Source: Ignisphaera aggregans DSM 17230 (GTDB lineage: Archaea > Thermoproteota > Thermoprotei_A > Sulfolobales > Ignisphaeraceae). Taken from it: a DNA stretch of 64,000 nt. A model generated the notes under the pieces. It did no database searches, was not told where the DNA came from, and was given only the letters and a program-made list of their open reading frames with translations. Shown piece by piece: positions 25,925-34,405 of the stretch. A program made the position numbers and the translations under genes. The DNA lies in NCBI GenBank assembly GCA_000145985.1, contig CP002098.1, positions 124,001 through 188,000 on the forward strand, in the 5' to 3' direction. Within the stretch, counting starts at the first letter, position 1. Each line of letters begins with the position of its first letter.

Positions 25925-26398
25925 ATGTCATCTTTTGCAAGAGTATTTACAGCTATATCGATAGGCGTTATAATAAATCTGTTAGCGTTTACAGCTACAT
26001 ATAATGTTGCGAAAAGGTATAGATATAGTAAATCCTCTATAATTGATAGAGAAGCTAGAAAAGCATATATAAGTAGAAAGAAGATGACCATAGCTTCTAT
26101 GCATATAAAAAAGCTTCGTAGCAATATATTTAGGCTAAGCCTATATCAATTCATGATCCCTTTTACAGCATATATAGGTTCAATTCTCTTATATATGTTG
26201 ATATCATTTCTATTTTTTAAAGGATATGTAGAATATATACCGCTTAAATCCACATGTATTGCTCCAATACCTATACAGATACCTGTAAAGGAACCTGGGT
26301 ATGAGTGTGTAGTATCTGTTGTATGGATATATTTTCTAATATTCTTAATGTTTCTACCACTTTATGATCACTATATCAAAAAAGTTCTTCAGATGTAA
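25925..26398 (+). CDS. DUF106 / EMC3-like membrane protein (Oxa1 superfamily)
   Basis: The 157-residue protein has an N-terminal membrane segment, a basic helical cytoplasmic region (YISRKKMTIASMHIKKLRS) and two or three C-terminal membrane segments. This layout and its place after SecY and before L34e and cmk match the archaeal DUF106 family, which is related to YidC/Oxa1/EMC3 insertases. It should help insert membrane proteins. ATG 25925 follows the SecY stop immediately; a TTG at 25910 would overlap SecY. Confidence 0.75.
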   Translation: MSSFARVFTAISIGVIINLLAFTATYNVAKRYRYSKSSIIDREARKAYISRKKMTIASMHIKKLRSNIFRLSLYQFMIPFTAYIGSILLYMLISFLFFKGYVEYIPLKSTCIAPIPIQIPVKEPGYECVVSVVWIYFLIFLMFLPLYDHYIKKVLQM

Positions 26399-26548
26399 AG
26401 CTATGCTATAACTACTTTCTATATCAGTATTATGTCTATTTCCATTTCATAAATACCAATGTATCTAGACTTAGTATTTCCAATAAGATATTTAAGATAG
26501 TATATTATTAGAATTATCATGTAGTTGGTAATGGTTTTGGTGAATGCT

Positions 26549-26824
26549 ATGGTTAGACCTATGTATAGGTCAAGGTCATATAAGAGAATATATGTAAGGA
26601 CACCAGGTGGAAGGACTGTTGTCCATTATGAGAGGAGGAAGAATACTTTAATGAGATGCGCTAAATGTGGAGGGATTCTAAATGGTGTACCGATAAAAGA
26701 GAGTGAGAGGAGAAGTCTACCAAAATCTCTAAAGAGACCAGAGAGGATGTTTGGCGGAGTTCTATGTCCTAGATGTCTTGCTGAGGTTTTAAAGAGTGTG
26801 GTGAGATCTAGCATTGCAGGATAA
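26549..26824 (+). CDS. rpl34e: 50S ribosomal protein L34e
   Basis: The product begins [20 protein letters not shown] and has two CxxC pairs, CAKCGG and CPRC, forming the L34e zinc site. ATG 26549 is supported by GGTGA about 8 nt before it. The end overlaps the cytidylate kinase start. Confidence 0.95.
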   Translation: MVRPMYRSRSYKRIYVRTPGGRTVVHYERRKNTLMRCAKCGGILNGVPIKESERRSLPKSLKRPERMFGGVLCPRCLAEVLKSVVRSSIAG

Positions 26825-27356
26825 GTTAGTAATAGCTGTTGGAGGCCCTCCTGGAAGTGGTAAGACTACTGTAGCAAAACTAATATCAAAAAGACTCAAT
26901 CTTAGGCATATATCCATAGGAGCTCTTTTTAGAAAGATGGCTGAGGAAAGAGGTCTTTCACTAATAGATTTTAGTATATTAGCACAGAGAGATCCTTCAA
27001 TAGATCTAGAGCTAGACTCCATAGCTATAAAAGAAGCACAGAAAGGGGGAGTTGTAATAGATGGACATGCAGCTCCATGGTTATTAAAAGGCATTGCTCA
27101 TCTAAGGGTTATTGTTACAGCTAGTAAAGAGGTAAGAATCAAGAGATTAGCTGAGAGAGATGGAAAACCAATTGACATTGTAAGAGAGGAAACAGAACTT
27201 AGGGAGCGGATAGAAAGAGAGCGATACTTAAGAATATATGGAATTGATATATATGACTTTAGTAATTTTGACTTGGTTATCAATAGTGAAAAATTTTCTC
27301 CAGAAGCTATAGCTGAGATAATAGTTACAGCGTTAAAGACGTTGAAACTGATATAG
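26814..27356 (+). CDS. cmk: Cytidylate kinase
   Basis: The enzyme phosphorylates CMP and dCMP with ATP. The 180-residue protein has Walker A ([14 protein letters not shown]), a [11 protein letters not shown] segment, and a lid with [11 protein letters not shown], matching archaeal cytidylate kinase. The start is TTG 26814, overlapping L34e by 11 bp. The order L34e-cmk-L14e-cbf5 is typical of archaea. Confidence 0.94.
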   Translation: MQDKLVIAVGGPPGSGKTTVAKLISKRLNLRHISIGALFRKMAEERGLSLIDFSILAQRDPSIDLELDSIAIKEAQKGGVVIDGHAAPWLLKGIAHLRVIVTASKEVRIKRLAERDGKPIDIVREETELRERIERERYLRIYGIDIYDFSNFDLVINSEKFSPEAIAEIIVTALKTLKLI

Positions 27357-27567
27357 GATTCTATTTACAGTTTAGAGACAAAAATACTTATGAATTGTAA
27401 GTCTTCTATATGGCTCAATACGAACTGTAATGAATTTTGTATGCTGTTATCATAAATAAAATATATCATTTATATGGTGTAGTTCTCTGGAGGTGTATAG
27501 CTCTTAGAAGCGATAAACCTAAAAATACTGATACTCAATATTATTTAGTGTCATGGTGAGAAATAAT

Positions 27568-27870
27568 ATGCCTGCAATAGAGATAGGAAGAATATGTGTT
27601 AAAATAATGGGTAGAGAGGCTGGACGTAAATGTGTTATAGTTGATATAATAGATGAGAACTTTGTACTTATAACAGGTCCAAAGAGTTTAACAGGTGTGA
27701 AGAGAAGGCGTTGTAATATTAATCATATAGAGGTACTAGATAAGAAGATAGATATACAGAAAGGAGCTTCAGATGAGGAAGTGCTAAAGGCGTTAGAAAG
27801 TGCAGGACTTACTGAGTTTATGAAGGAGCGGATAAAGGTTAAACTAACACCAATGCTATTAAAGAGATAG
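27568..27870 (+). CDS. rpl14e: 50S ribosomal protein L14e
   Basis: L14e has an SH3-like KOW domain, visible as [19 protein letters not shown], then [19 protein letters not shown]. The 100-residue protein starts at ATG 27568 with GGTGA about 8 nt upstream; an ATG at 27553 would add five residues. The 196-bp gap after cmk contains only AT-rich sequence with a likely promoter. Confidence 0.94.
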   Translation: MPAIEIGRICVKIMGREAGRKCVIVDIIDENFVLITGPKSLTGVKRRRCNINHIEVLDKKIDIQKGASDEEVLKALESAGLTEFMKERIKVKLTPMLLKR

Positions 27871-27932
27871 AATAATCGGCCACTTCATTTATGAGATGCA
27901 AATACTATTTTAGTGAGACAACCTAATATATT

Positions 27933-29036
27933 TTGTCAGAGTGTGGCATTTTGAAGGAGAAAGGTCTAGAGTTTATCAAGAGTTTAGATAGATATGCAAA
28001 TATTAACGTAGAATACATTGTAAAGTCTGATGATGATACAGATCCTAGATATGGCTATCTACCTATGCAAAGACCTATCGATGTGCACATAAGAAATGGT
28101 GTAATAATTGTAGACAAACCTCCTGGTCCTACAAGCCATGAGGTTGTTGCATGGATTAAGAAAATGTTTAATATTCCAAAGGCAGGTCATGGAGGTACCC
28201 TAGAGCCCGACCGTTTGATTATATGAATGGTCGGGCGGGGAGATCCGAAGGTAACTGGAGTATTGCCTGTAGCATTGGATAGAGCTACGAGAGTTATAGG
28301 TATTTTAATGCATTCATACAAGGAGTATGTAGGGGTTATGGAGCTACATGGCGATGTTGAGCCTGAGAAAGTTATTGAAACTATGAAGATGTTTGTTGGT
28401 AAGATATATCAAAGGCCTCCTCTGAGATCATCTGTAAAAAGGTCTTTAAGAATACGTGAAATTTATTCTATTGATGTTCTAGAGATTGAAAATAGACGTG
28501 TATTATTTAGAGTTAAATGTCAGTCTGGAACATATGTAAGAAAGCTCTGTCATGATATAGGTCTTCTATTGGGTGTTGAAGCTCATATGAGGGAATTGAG
28601 GAGGATAGGTGTGGCACATTTTACTGAGAATAGAGATATTGTAACACTTCATGAGGTTTCAGAAGCGTTATATATCTGGAGAAATTTAGGTGATGAATCA
28701 TTTCTGCGAAAGATGATATTACCAGTGGAATACATTGTAGCATTTCTACCTAAAATAGTGGTGAAGGATAGTGCTGTTGATGCTATTGCACATGGTGCGC
28801 AATTAGCTGTACCTGGTATATCCATTGTGGCTAAGAATATTAATAGAGATGATAGAGTAGCAATATTTACACTTAAGGGAGAGCTTGTAGCTATTGGAAG
28901 AGCTACCATGAATTCTGAAGAAATGGTGAAAAGTGATCGTGGAATTGCTGTAAAGATAGAGAGGGTTTATATGGAGCCAAATATATATCCTAGTGTATGG
29001 AGGAAGAGTGGTGATAAGATAGAGAAGGATGTATAG
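27933..29036 (+). CDS. cbf5: rRNA pseudouridine synthase Cbf5 (contains an intron)
   Basis: Cbf5 is the catalytic subunit of the H/ACA particle and converts uridine to pseudouridine in rRNA. The gene is split: exon 1 is 27933-28203 and exon 2 is 28243-29036, with a 39-nt intron. Splicing joins CTA G and AT to restore GHGGTLDPKVTGVLPVAL, the motif that holds the catalytic Asp, and gives a 354-residue protein. Exon 1 has IVDKPPGPTSHEVVAW; exon 2 has the CQSGTYVRKLCHDIG motif and a C-terminal PUA domain (GAQLAVPGI, then GELVAIGRA). The start is TTG 27933. Without splicing the frame ends at a TGA in the intron. Confidence 0.95.
28204..28242 (+). other. Archaeal bulge-helix-bulge intron in cbf5
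   Basis: The predicted RNA has a 4-bp central helix (CCCU 28198-28201 with GGGG 28237-28240, one U-G pair), flanked by two 3-nt bulges that are both AGA (28202-28204 and 28241-28243). Cutting each bulge between its second and third base removes 39 nt. The intron itself forms an 8-bp helix GCCCGACC/GGTCGGGC (28205-28212 with 28229-28236), extended by four weaker pairs and closed by an 8-nt loop. The outer exon helix is weak. Introns in cbf5 are known in Aeropyrum and Sulfolobus. Confidence 0.88.
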
Positions 29037-29038
29037 AT

Positions 29039-29635
29039 ATGGAGCATTACTATGTCTCTAAGAAGAATAGATCTTCTCAGTATATGCTCATCTCAGATTA
29101 TATAAGAGGTTTAACAGTAGAATTCGAGGTTATTCCTGGACTTTTTTCATATAGACAGATAGATGAAGGTACAAGGCTTCTTATTGAGAACCTTGAGATA
29201 CCGAGTGAAGGTAGAGTGCTAGATTTAGGCTGTGGCTATGGCGCAATAGGAATTGTGGTAGCCTTATTAAATCCTAAGCTAGAGGTATATATGGTTGATA
29301 TAAATAGAGAAGCTGTTAGACTTGCAGAAAGAAATGTTATACGCAATAAGATAGATCCCCAGAGGATTAAGATATTTCAAGGAAATCTATATGAACCCGT
29401 TAAAGATATTCTATTTAACGCCATATATAGCAATCCACCATATTCAGCGGGCTCTCAAGTCATTGAAGAATTGATAACTCAAGCTCCACAGCATCTTAAA
29501 ACTGCAGGAATCATACAAATTGTTGCAAGAAAAGGTGCAGAAAAGGTATATAAGCTAATGAAAGAGACTTTTGGCAATGTTGAAACTGTGGCATCAAAAC
29601 GTGGATACAAGGTATTTAAATCATATAAAGAGTAA
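29039..29635 (+). CDS. Class I SAM-dependent methyltransferase (RsmC/RlmG-like)
   Basis: The 198-residue protein has SAM motif I (VLDLGCGYGAIGIV), motif II (VYMVDINREAV) and motif IV SNPPYSAG; NPPY is typical of N-methyltransferases acting on nucleic acid or protein amines. The fold resembles RsmC/RlmG guanine-N2 methyltransferases of rRNA, so rRNA or tRNA is the likely substrate. It starts 3 nt after the cbf5 stop, so it is co-transcribed with a pseudouridine synthase. Confidence 0.85.
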   Translation: MEHYYVSKKNRSSQYMLISDYIRGLTVEFEVIPGLFSYRQIDEGTRLLIENLEIPSEGRVLDLGCGYGAIGIVVALLNPKLEVYMVDINREAVRLAERNVIRNKIDPQRIKIFQGNLYEPVKDILFNAIYSNPPYSAGSQVIEELITQAPQHLKTAGIIQIVARKGAEKVYKLMKETFGNVETVASKRGYKVFKSYKE

Positions 29636-29848
29636 GACAAAATACCTAGAAATATTTTCACTATATAACCATTGGCAATGCCTATGGAGATATCATAAAT
29701 GGTAAATATGCAATGTTTTATTGTATTAGAACAAGATTATTAAATTATTGAAAATAATCAATCCAATGTGAATAATAGTATTAGAGCTATAGAAAATATA
29801 ACCCCACAAAATACAGAAAATGTTAGTAGTATCTAAATTTAATAGGGT

Positions 29849-29936
29849 GCCGGGGTGCCCGAGTGGTCTAAGGGGCCGGCCTTGAGAGCCGGTGGGGGTA
29901 ATCCCCACGCGGGTTCAAATCCCGCCCCCGGCGCCA
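29849..29936 (+). tRNA. tRNA-Ser (anticodon UGA)
   Basis: The sequence folds as a type II tRNA. The acceptor stem pairs GCCGGGG with CCCCGGC, with G as discriminator base and an encoded CCA end. The anticodon stem CCGGC/GCCGG closes a CTTGAGA loop, giving anticodon UGA. A long variable arm (GGGG with CCCC) and the T arm with GGGTTCAAATCCC follow. No intron is seen. The accessory island begins directly after it. Confidence 0.95.
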
Positions 29937-30002
29937 ATCAACTAGATTTATGGTTCTCCTCTCCATTAGATTTATGTACCCTCTCATGACAAGTTATATC
30001 TG

Positions 30003-30383
30003 ATGGCTATGGTTCTCGACTCAAGTAGAGGCCGGGAATTCATATCTGAATTCAGAGCTGGTGGTAGTTGGTTTGATAAGGTGATTGTGGGTGCTCTGGG
30101 TGATGATGTTAGGAGGGTTATTCTGGATAGGGTTAGGCAGAAGCTGGGCTTTGTTGAAGCTGCTAAGGCTCTGGGTATCGCTAAGTCTAGTCTGTATCGT
30201 TATTTGAGTGGTGAGTGCAGGGTTCCCAACGACGGTGTTAGGGGTGCTCTGTGCTACCTAAGCAAGGAGGAGTTCGACGGGGTTGTGAGCGGCTGGGATA
30301 AGCTGAAGGCTCTGGGCTTGTTAGGGGGTGGTACTGATAGTGATGTTTGCAACCCTGTACGAGCTCGAGAGGAAGATGATTAG
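30003..30383 (+). pseudogene. N-terminal fragment of an archaeal integrase-like protein
   Basis: This 126-residue frame has a helix-turn-helix segment (VEAAKALGIAKSSLYRYLSG) inside a fragment that resembles the N-terminal part of tyrosine integrases encoded by crenarchaeal proviruses and plasmids, which often use tRNA genes as attachment sites. It starts 66 bp after tRNA-Ser. The catalytic domain is missing and the frame runs out-of-frame into a resolvase remnant near 30340. GC content is about 50 percent, far above its neighbours. The integrase identity rests on position and my memory of the family, not on catalytic residues. Confidence 0.5.
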
Positions 30384-30567
30384 TGAGAGGACACGGGCAG
30401 GAATGCAGAGAGCGAAGCTTCAGGGTAAACACGTTGGGAGGAGGCTCAAGCTCTCGGAGGATCTAAAGCGTGTAAAGGAGCTGCTAAGCCTAGGAGTACC
30501 GAAGAAGCGCATTGCAGAGTTACTAGGCGTAAGCAGAACAGCTCTGTACAGTACCTCAAAAAGCTGA
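30328..30567 (+). pseudogene. C-terminal fragment of a serine resolvase
   Basis: The frame encodes FATLYELERKMISERTRAGM, then GKHVGRRLKLSEDLKRVKEL and a helix-turn-helix with KKRIAELLGVSRTALY. This is the end of the catalytic domain (E helix) plus the DNA-binding domain of a serine recombinase such as the IS607 TnpA or a resolvase. The N-terminal catalytic part with the active Ser is absent; in its place lies the integrase-like fragment in another frame. It is therefore a recombined remnant. Confidence 0.75.
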
Positions 30568-30780
30568 GTGTGAAGTGAACAACACACGTGACCTCCCTAC
30601 CAAGCGGAGCCACAAAGAGTATCAGAACTACTGACCTCGGCCTAAGAAGGTACTAGTTCTGAGAGCTAAAGATGCTTTTCTGCACTAATAGAAAGAACGC
30701 TTTGAGCTCGGAAGCGTATCCACTATGATAAGCGGCCTCTAAGCACTTAGACTGCTGGTAATTCGAACCAGTGTTGAGAA

Positions 30781-31083
30781 AGGGTTCGGGTCTGAACATT
30801 ACTCTTAATCGCTTTCTTCATCCCCTTATGTTTTATTCCCCACTCCCTCAGGCTTCATCGTTCACAGCAGGGGCTCTTAGGGGAGGCCCGTACTCCCCTG
30901 CATACCCTTTCTACTTATCTTTATTTTGTTCTCTATATTTCTGCGATACTCCCTTAGGGATCCACTCAGCTTTGTGCGGATAAACCCCTCATCAGTTCTA
31001 AAATAAATATAAGAATAAATATTTGTTTACACAGAATGAGTATTTAAGAATACCAAGGAGTTATATAGAGGGCAGAAAGGCTT
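30781..31083. repeat. Long dispersed repeat, copy B
   Basis: This is the second copy of the element at 15359. The stem GGGGAG/CTCCCC (30880-30898) replaces GGGGTG/CACCCC of copy A, so the T-A pair became an A-T pair with pairing kept. On the minus strand GCAGGGG can pair with CTCCCC or, alternatively, with CCCCTGC next to the GATGAA box. The 9-bp hairpin of copy A is degenerate here. The gap 30568-31229 otherwise shows a 7-bp inverted repeat AGAACTA/TAGTTCT at about 30625-30665 and no gene. A frame across the repeat lacks a plausible protein sequence. Confidence 0.85.
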
Positions 31084-31229
31084 CCATGCTTTGGTCGAGG
31101 GTTTACAATCCGAACTCAATCTAGGAGTACTTACAGTAAATGACGATTATTGTGTTGTTGTTGCATAATCTCAGTGTAAGACAAAAGTTATGAGCTCTGA
31201 AACACAGAAAAATATCGAAGGTGAGATGT

Positions 31230-31403
31230 ATGAGTGCTATAGATAAATTGGCCAAGTTGCCTAAGAAGGAACGTGAGAAGCTGGATTCATTTCCCTCGAT
31301 ATCGCCTCAGACGGGTGTAGCTGAAGAGGTGATGTTCAGAAACCTTGTGATCGGTGAATATCTGCTAGTTGAGCGATCCAGAAATCTAGGTATAGGGGGC
31401 TGA
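31230..31403 (+). CDS. Small hypothetical protein of the island
   Basis: The 57-residue product begins MSAIDKLAKLPKKEREKLDS and is not recognised. GGTGA lies 5-9 nt before ATG 31230, and the stop is 3 bp before the next gene, so it looks like the first gene of a three-gene transcript with the membrane-anchored protein and the protease remnant. Confidence 0.45.
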   Translation: MSAIDKLAKLPKKEREKLDSFPSISPQTGVAEEVMFRNLVIGEYLLVERSRNLGIGG

Positions 31404-31406
31404 GGG

Positions 31407-32324
31407 ATGGCTATGAGGAAGTTTGCTCTGCTTGTTCCGCTAACTGCTGTAGTTATTCTATCGGTGATTCTAGTAGTATACCTGGTATACCCCTCCGTAC
31501 TGATTCCGAGCAAGTACTCAGTAGAAGTTGCAGGTGACAATAAGTCTATTGAGCTAAAGACTTACAGCGGCTGGAGAGGAGTTGAAGCTATGATTACCCC
31601 ACTCGATGAGTACATTAAATCCCTTGTCGGAGCTGTTCCTCACTCAGACTTAATGTGGCCTTTTGCTGATTCTCAAAACCCCTTCCATGACCTCTTGAAT
31701 AGTGGGGCCGGAGTAGCTTTAGTAACCATCTTATCTGTTGACAGGATTCAGCGTTACGACATATACGCTTACGTTGTCTACAAAACTAGGGTTGATCAAG
31801 TTATCGCTAAACCACAGAATACTATAGGGTTACCCCCAGAAGTAGAGTGTGTTAAAGCTCCCGAGCTATGTGACTTAGCTAGGCTTCAACGCGAAATAAT
31901 TGATAGTCTGATATCTGTGATCGAAAGAAACAATGTGATTGAAGTGATAGTGCCTGCATTTATAGCTAGAGAATCTATTGGTAAAAACAACTTATCGATC
32001 AGCAATGTAGCAACACCGTTCCCACTACTAGAACCTGGATATCAGTACCTTGTTTTCCTTGACCCCGAACTAGATGGTATACACATATACTACGACTATG
32101 TTTGGGGTCCGTGGGCATACCTAGTACTTGATGGAAGGGTATATAGTCTCAACTACGTTAAACCACCCGACAACGTAAGCTTTGATCCTGTGAGGCTATT
32201 TGTAAGCCCATATACATACTGGAAACCCTATCCCTACGAGCAGTTGAGAAATATAGCAATACAGAAGCTGAGCATTAGCGGTGAGCAACTTGAAAACTTC
32301 ATCAATAAGATATTGAAGGGGTGA
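31407..32324 (+). CDS. Membrane-anchored or secreted hypothetical protein
   Basis: The 305-residue protein has a basic start and one hydrophobic segment (residues 6-29), so it is anchored outside the cell or secreted. The rest is soluble with two nearby Cys (VECVKAPELCD, residues 148-157) that may form a disulfide. A beta-rich section reads EPGYQYLVFLD, then GPWAYLVLDGRVYSLNYV. I do not recognise the family. Its stop overlaps the ribosome-binding site of the protease gene, so the two are coupled. Confidence 0.7.
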   Translation: MAMRKFALLVPLTAVVILSVILVVYLVYPSVLIPSKYSVEVAGDNKSIELKTYSGWRGVEAMITPLDEYIKSLVGAVPHSDLMWPFADSQNPFHDLLNSGAGVALVTILSVDRIQRYDIYAYVVYKTRVDQVIAKPQNTIGLPPEVECVKAPELCDLARLQREIIDSLISVIERNNVIEVIVPAFIARESIGKNNLSISNVATPFPLLEPGYQYLVFLDPELDGIHIYYDYVWGPWAYLVLDGRVYSLNYVKPPDNVSFDPVRLFVSPYTYWKPYPYEQLRNIAIQKLSISGEQLENFINKILKG

Positions 32325-32329
32325 AATTC

Positions 32330-33032
32330 ATGATCTACAAGAAACTCCTTATCTTCATACTACTGATCTTTTCAATAATGTCTACCATAGGTAGCCTGCA
32401 ATTAGTGTATGTCTATGCCCCATATAAACCAGATGTTGGAGGGCCTAAATGGAGAAATAGCGAAATACAAACCTCTTTATACAAGTAGTGATGTCCCAAC
32501 TAATGTAATACTTTTTGTTTATAGAGCTCGTGACTTATGGAACAGATTAGGGGTAGTACGCTTCAGTTTAGTAGATGATCCAAGCTCAGCTAAAATAAAC
32601 ATAACATACGATCCAGCGATCTGCGGAGCGGAGAGCGGTATTTACAGATGTGTCAGAAAGATACATTATATGTGCTATTGTAATCTTAGGAAGCTCAAGA
32701 TGTTCATATGGCTTATCTGATGTGAACTGGTACACGGCTGTAGCTGTTCATGAATTGGGACATGTTCTTGGGCTAGGTCATAGTAAGGGCGTTGCCTCCA
32801 TAATGGGTGAAGGGTGGGATAAATATAGAATTCCAGCTCTCTATATGATGATATTATCGCCCTATGGATGTTGTATGGTAGAGGAAGCTTACTCGCAGTT
32901 ACAACTACAGCTAATCAAGGTAGTTTTCAGGAATGGTCTAGCAATATAGCCCTCGGGTTCTCGAGAGCCTTCGATGCCTCCATTATACTCGGTGAACCTC
33001 TTCTCGACGAGCTCGAAGAACTCGAAGTGTAG
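32330..33032 (+). pseudogene. Secreted metzincin (matrixin-like) protease, frameshifted
   Basis: The gene begins with ATG 32330 after a GGTGA and encodes a signal peptide (MIYKKLLIFILLIFSIMSTI) and a PKWRNSEIQ segment like the start of matrixin catalytic domains. That frame ends at 32488. The protein continues in a second frame (YTSSDVPTNVILFVYRARDL), then from about 32650 in a third with the zinc site HELGHVLGLGHS and Met-turn ASIMG. From about 32885 to 33032 it continues in yet another frame switch (GSFQEWSSNIALGFSRAFDA). The catalytic signature is intact, but three frame changes mean no whole protein is made unless there are sequence errors. Confidence 0.72.
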
Positions 33033-33249
33033 ATACATAGCTCTAAGAAGCAAAATAACATATTCTGATAGTCATGTTTACTTCAACTTCTCAGTAAGTG
33101 CAACCCTTTGCATTAAGTCTATATCCAAAATATAAGAGGTGCTAGATCCATGTTAGCTCTATACATTCAAGTCCCTTTGAACTGGATAAACTACCTAGGA
33201 AGGTAATCAAAGCAGTTGAAATACAGGGAAAAGGTTTTAAGATCCTGCA

Positions 33250-33684
33250 ATGAAATTTTACATGGGATGTGAAATTGTGAGCTGTGGATCATCATCTCAA
33301 AATATTTCCCATGTATCAAAATATGTCACTTTGGCTTTGCTTCTCATAGCTTTATTCCTCATCGCTAATAATATAATTTATTACAGTCCTTCCTATCGTT
33401 ATGCAGTTGTTGCATATGGAGTTACGCTCTTTGTATTTGGCATTGTCTTAACTATATTTAGTATATCTGATTACATGACTGGCAATCGTTATACCTTTGC
33501 TACAAAGATTATTGATGGAATCTTCTTGGTGTTAACAAGTTTTGTGCTTGGAGCATCATCGGAAGGGACTATACTGATTTCAGGCATAGGATCACTTATT
33601 ATAATAATCCTTGGATGGACAGTTTTACGAGTATTCATTGATGCGATCTTCATACGAAGAGAATCTCGGCAAGAAAGGGTTTAG
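33250..33684 (+). CDS. Hypothetical membrane protein, 144 residues
   Basis: Four hydrophobic segments are predicted (about residues 25-45, 52-72, 84-105 and 107-128), with a basic C-terminal tail RRESRQERV. The family is not recognised. The exact start is uncertain because no clear ribosome-binding site precedes ATG 33250. It is the last gene of the accessory region; the gap 33033-33249 before it contains only short fragments. Confidence 0.55.
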   Translation: MKFYMGCEIVSCGSSSQNISHVSKYVTLALLLIALFLIANNIIYYSPSYRYAVVAYGVTLFVFGIVLTIFSISDYMTGNRYTFATKIIDGIFLVLTSFVLGASSEGTILISGIGSLIIIILGWTVLRVFIDAIFIRRESRQERV

Positions 33685-33829
33685 ATCTATATTTAGCTCT
33701 AGATAAAGGTTGCTAGCTATAGCTTTTAGCTAAATGAAATGATCGTAATTTAAATTTTCATCATAGTAATATCTAGGACTCTTATTCTCTATTGCAGGGG
33801 GTCAATGAGATTATATGGTCTATTTTAGT

Positions 33830-34348
33830 TTATGGAGGATTTATTGTGAGTTTTAAGTAGTTGCCATGTCTTGAGAGTATTTCTAGATATCTCCACCACT
33901 GTCTTAAACAGTCTAGAGAGTGTTCTATATTGTTCTCTCCATAGAATGTAGCTATTATTTCTCTTACTCTAGATATCTCTATTCTACCATTATTATTCTT
34001 TATTTCATTTATTAATGTATGTAATGGTTCAAGGTTTAAGGCTCTTTCTCTAAGTATCTTTTTAATCTCTTTTGTCGTTGCTTTAGCAACTTTTATTCCC
34101 AGTTCTGTAAGCTCTATATTACCCTGATCAAATCTTACGAGATTAAGTGCCTCGGCTATGTCTATAGCATGTGTAAGTATATCCATATCAACATCTATTA
34201 TATTGTTCAACTCTTCAGAATCTATCCTACCTCCTAAGCTATACACACTTTCAATTAGTCCTAGTACATGATCGGGTGTTATACATATGGGATTTGCTAC
34301 AATAACATATTTCTTTGTTTGAATGGAACTCACTTCTAATATAACCAT
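33830..34348 (-). CDS. AAA-associated C-terminal domain protein (ABC importer regulator-like)
   Basis: This 172-residue protein resembles the AAA_assoc_C domain normally fused to the ATPase of archaeal nitrate/sulfonate/taurine-type ABC importers, made of winged-helix-like repeats (DHVLGLIESVYSLGGRIDSE, then a second LHTLINEIKNNNGRIEISR). Here it stands alone. It is divergent from two permease genes of the same transporter type, but no ATPase gene is present nearby. It may be a leftover regulatory domain. Confidence 0.6.
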   Translation of the reverse strand: MVILEVSSIQTKKYVIVANPICITPDHVLGLIESVYSLGGRIDSEELNNIIDVDMDILTHAIDIAEALNLVRFDQGNIELTELGIKVAKATTKEIKKILRERALNLEPLHTLINEIKNNNGRIEISRVREIIATFYGENNIEHSLDCLRQWWRYLEILSRHGNYLKLTINPP

Positions 34349-34405
34349 TAAACTTATAGGGTTTCAGCATTTTTAACTCTTTATGAGAGATTATGGTGAT
34401 ATTGT

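Noticed and set aside
27933-28226. Reading the two cbf5 frames as two separate genes or a pseudogene
   Set aside because: The bulge-helix-bulge geometry and the exact restoration of the catalytic motif make an intron the better explanation.
30771-30983. Open frame of 70 codons across repeat copy B
   Set aside because: The frame is not kept in the matching repeat copy A, and the repeat shows changes that preserve base pairing rather than codons.
29849-33700. A direct repeat of the tRNA-Ser 3' end marking the far end of the island
   Set aside because: I looked for GGGTTCAAATCCCG-like sequence downstream to about 33.8 kb and found none, so the island boundary stays undefined.
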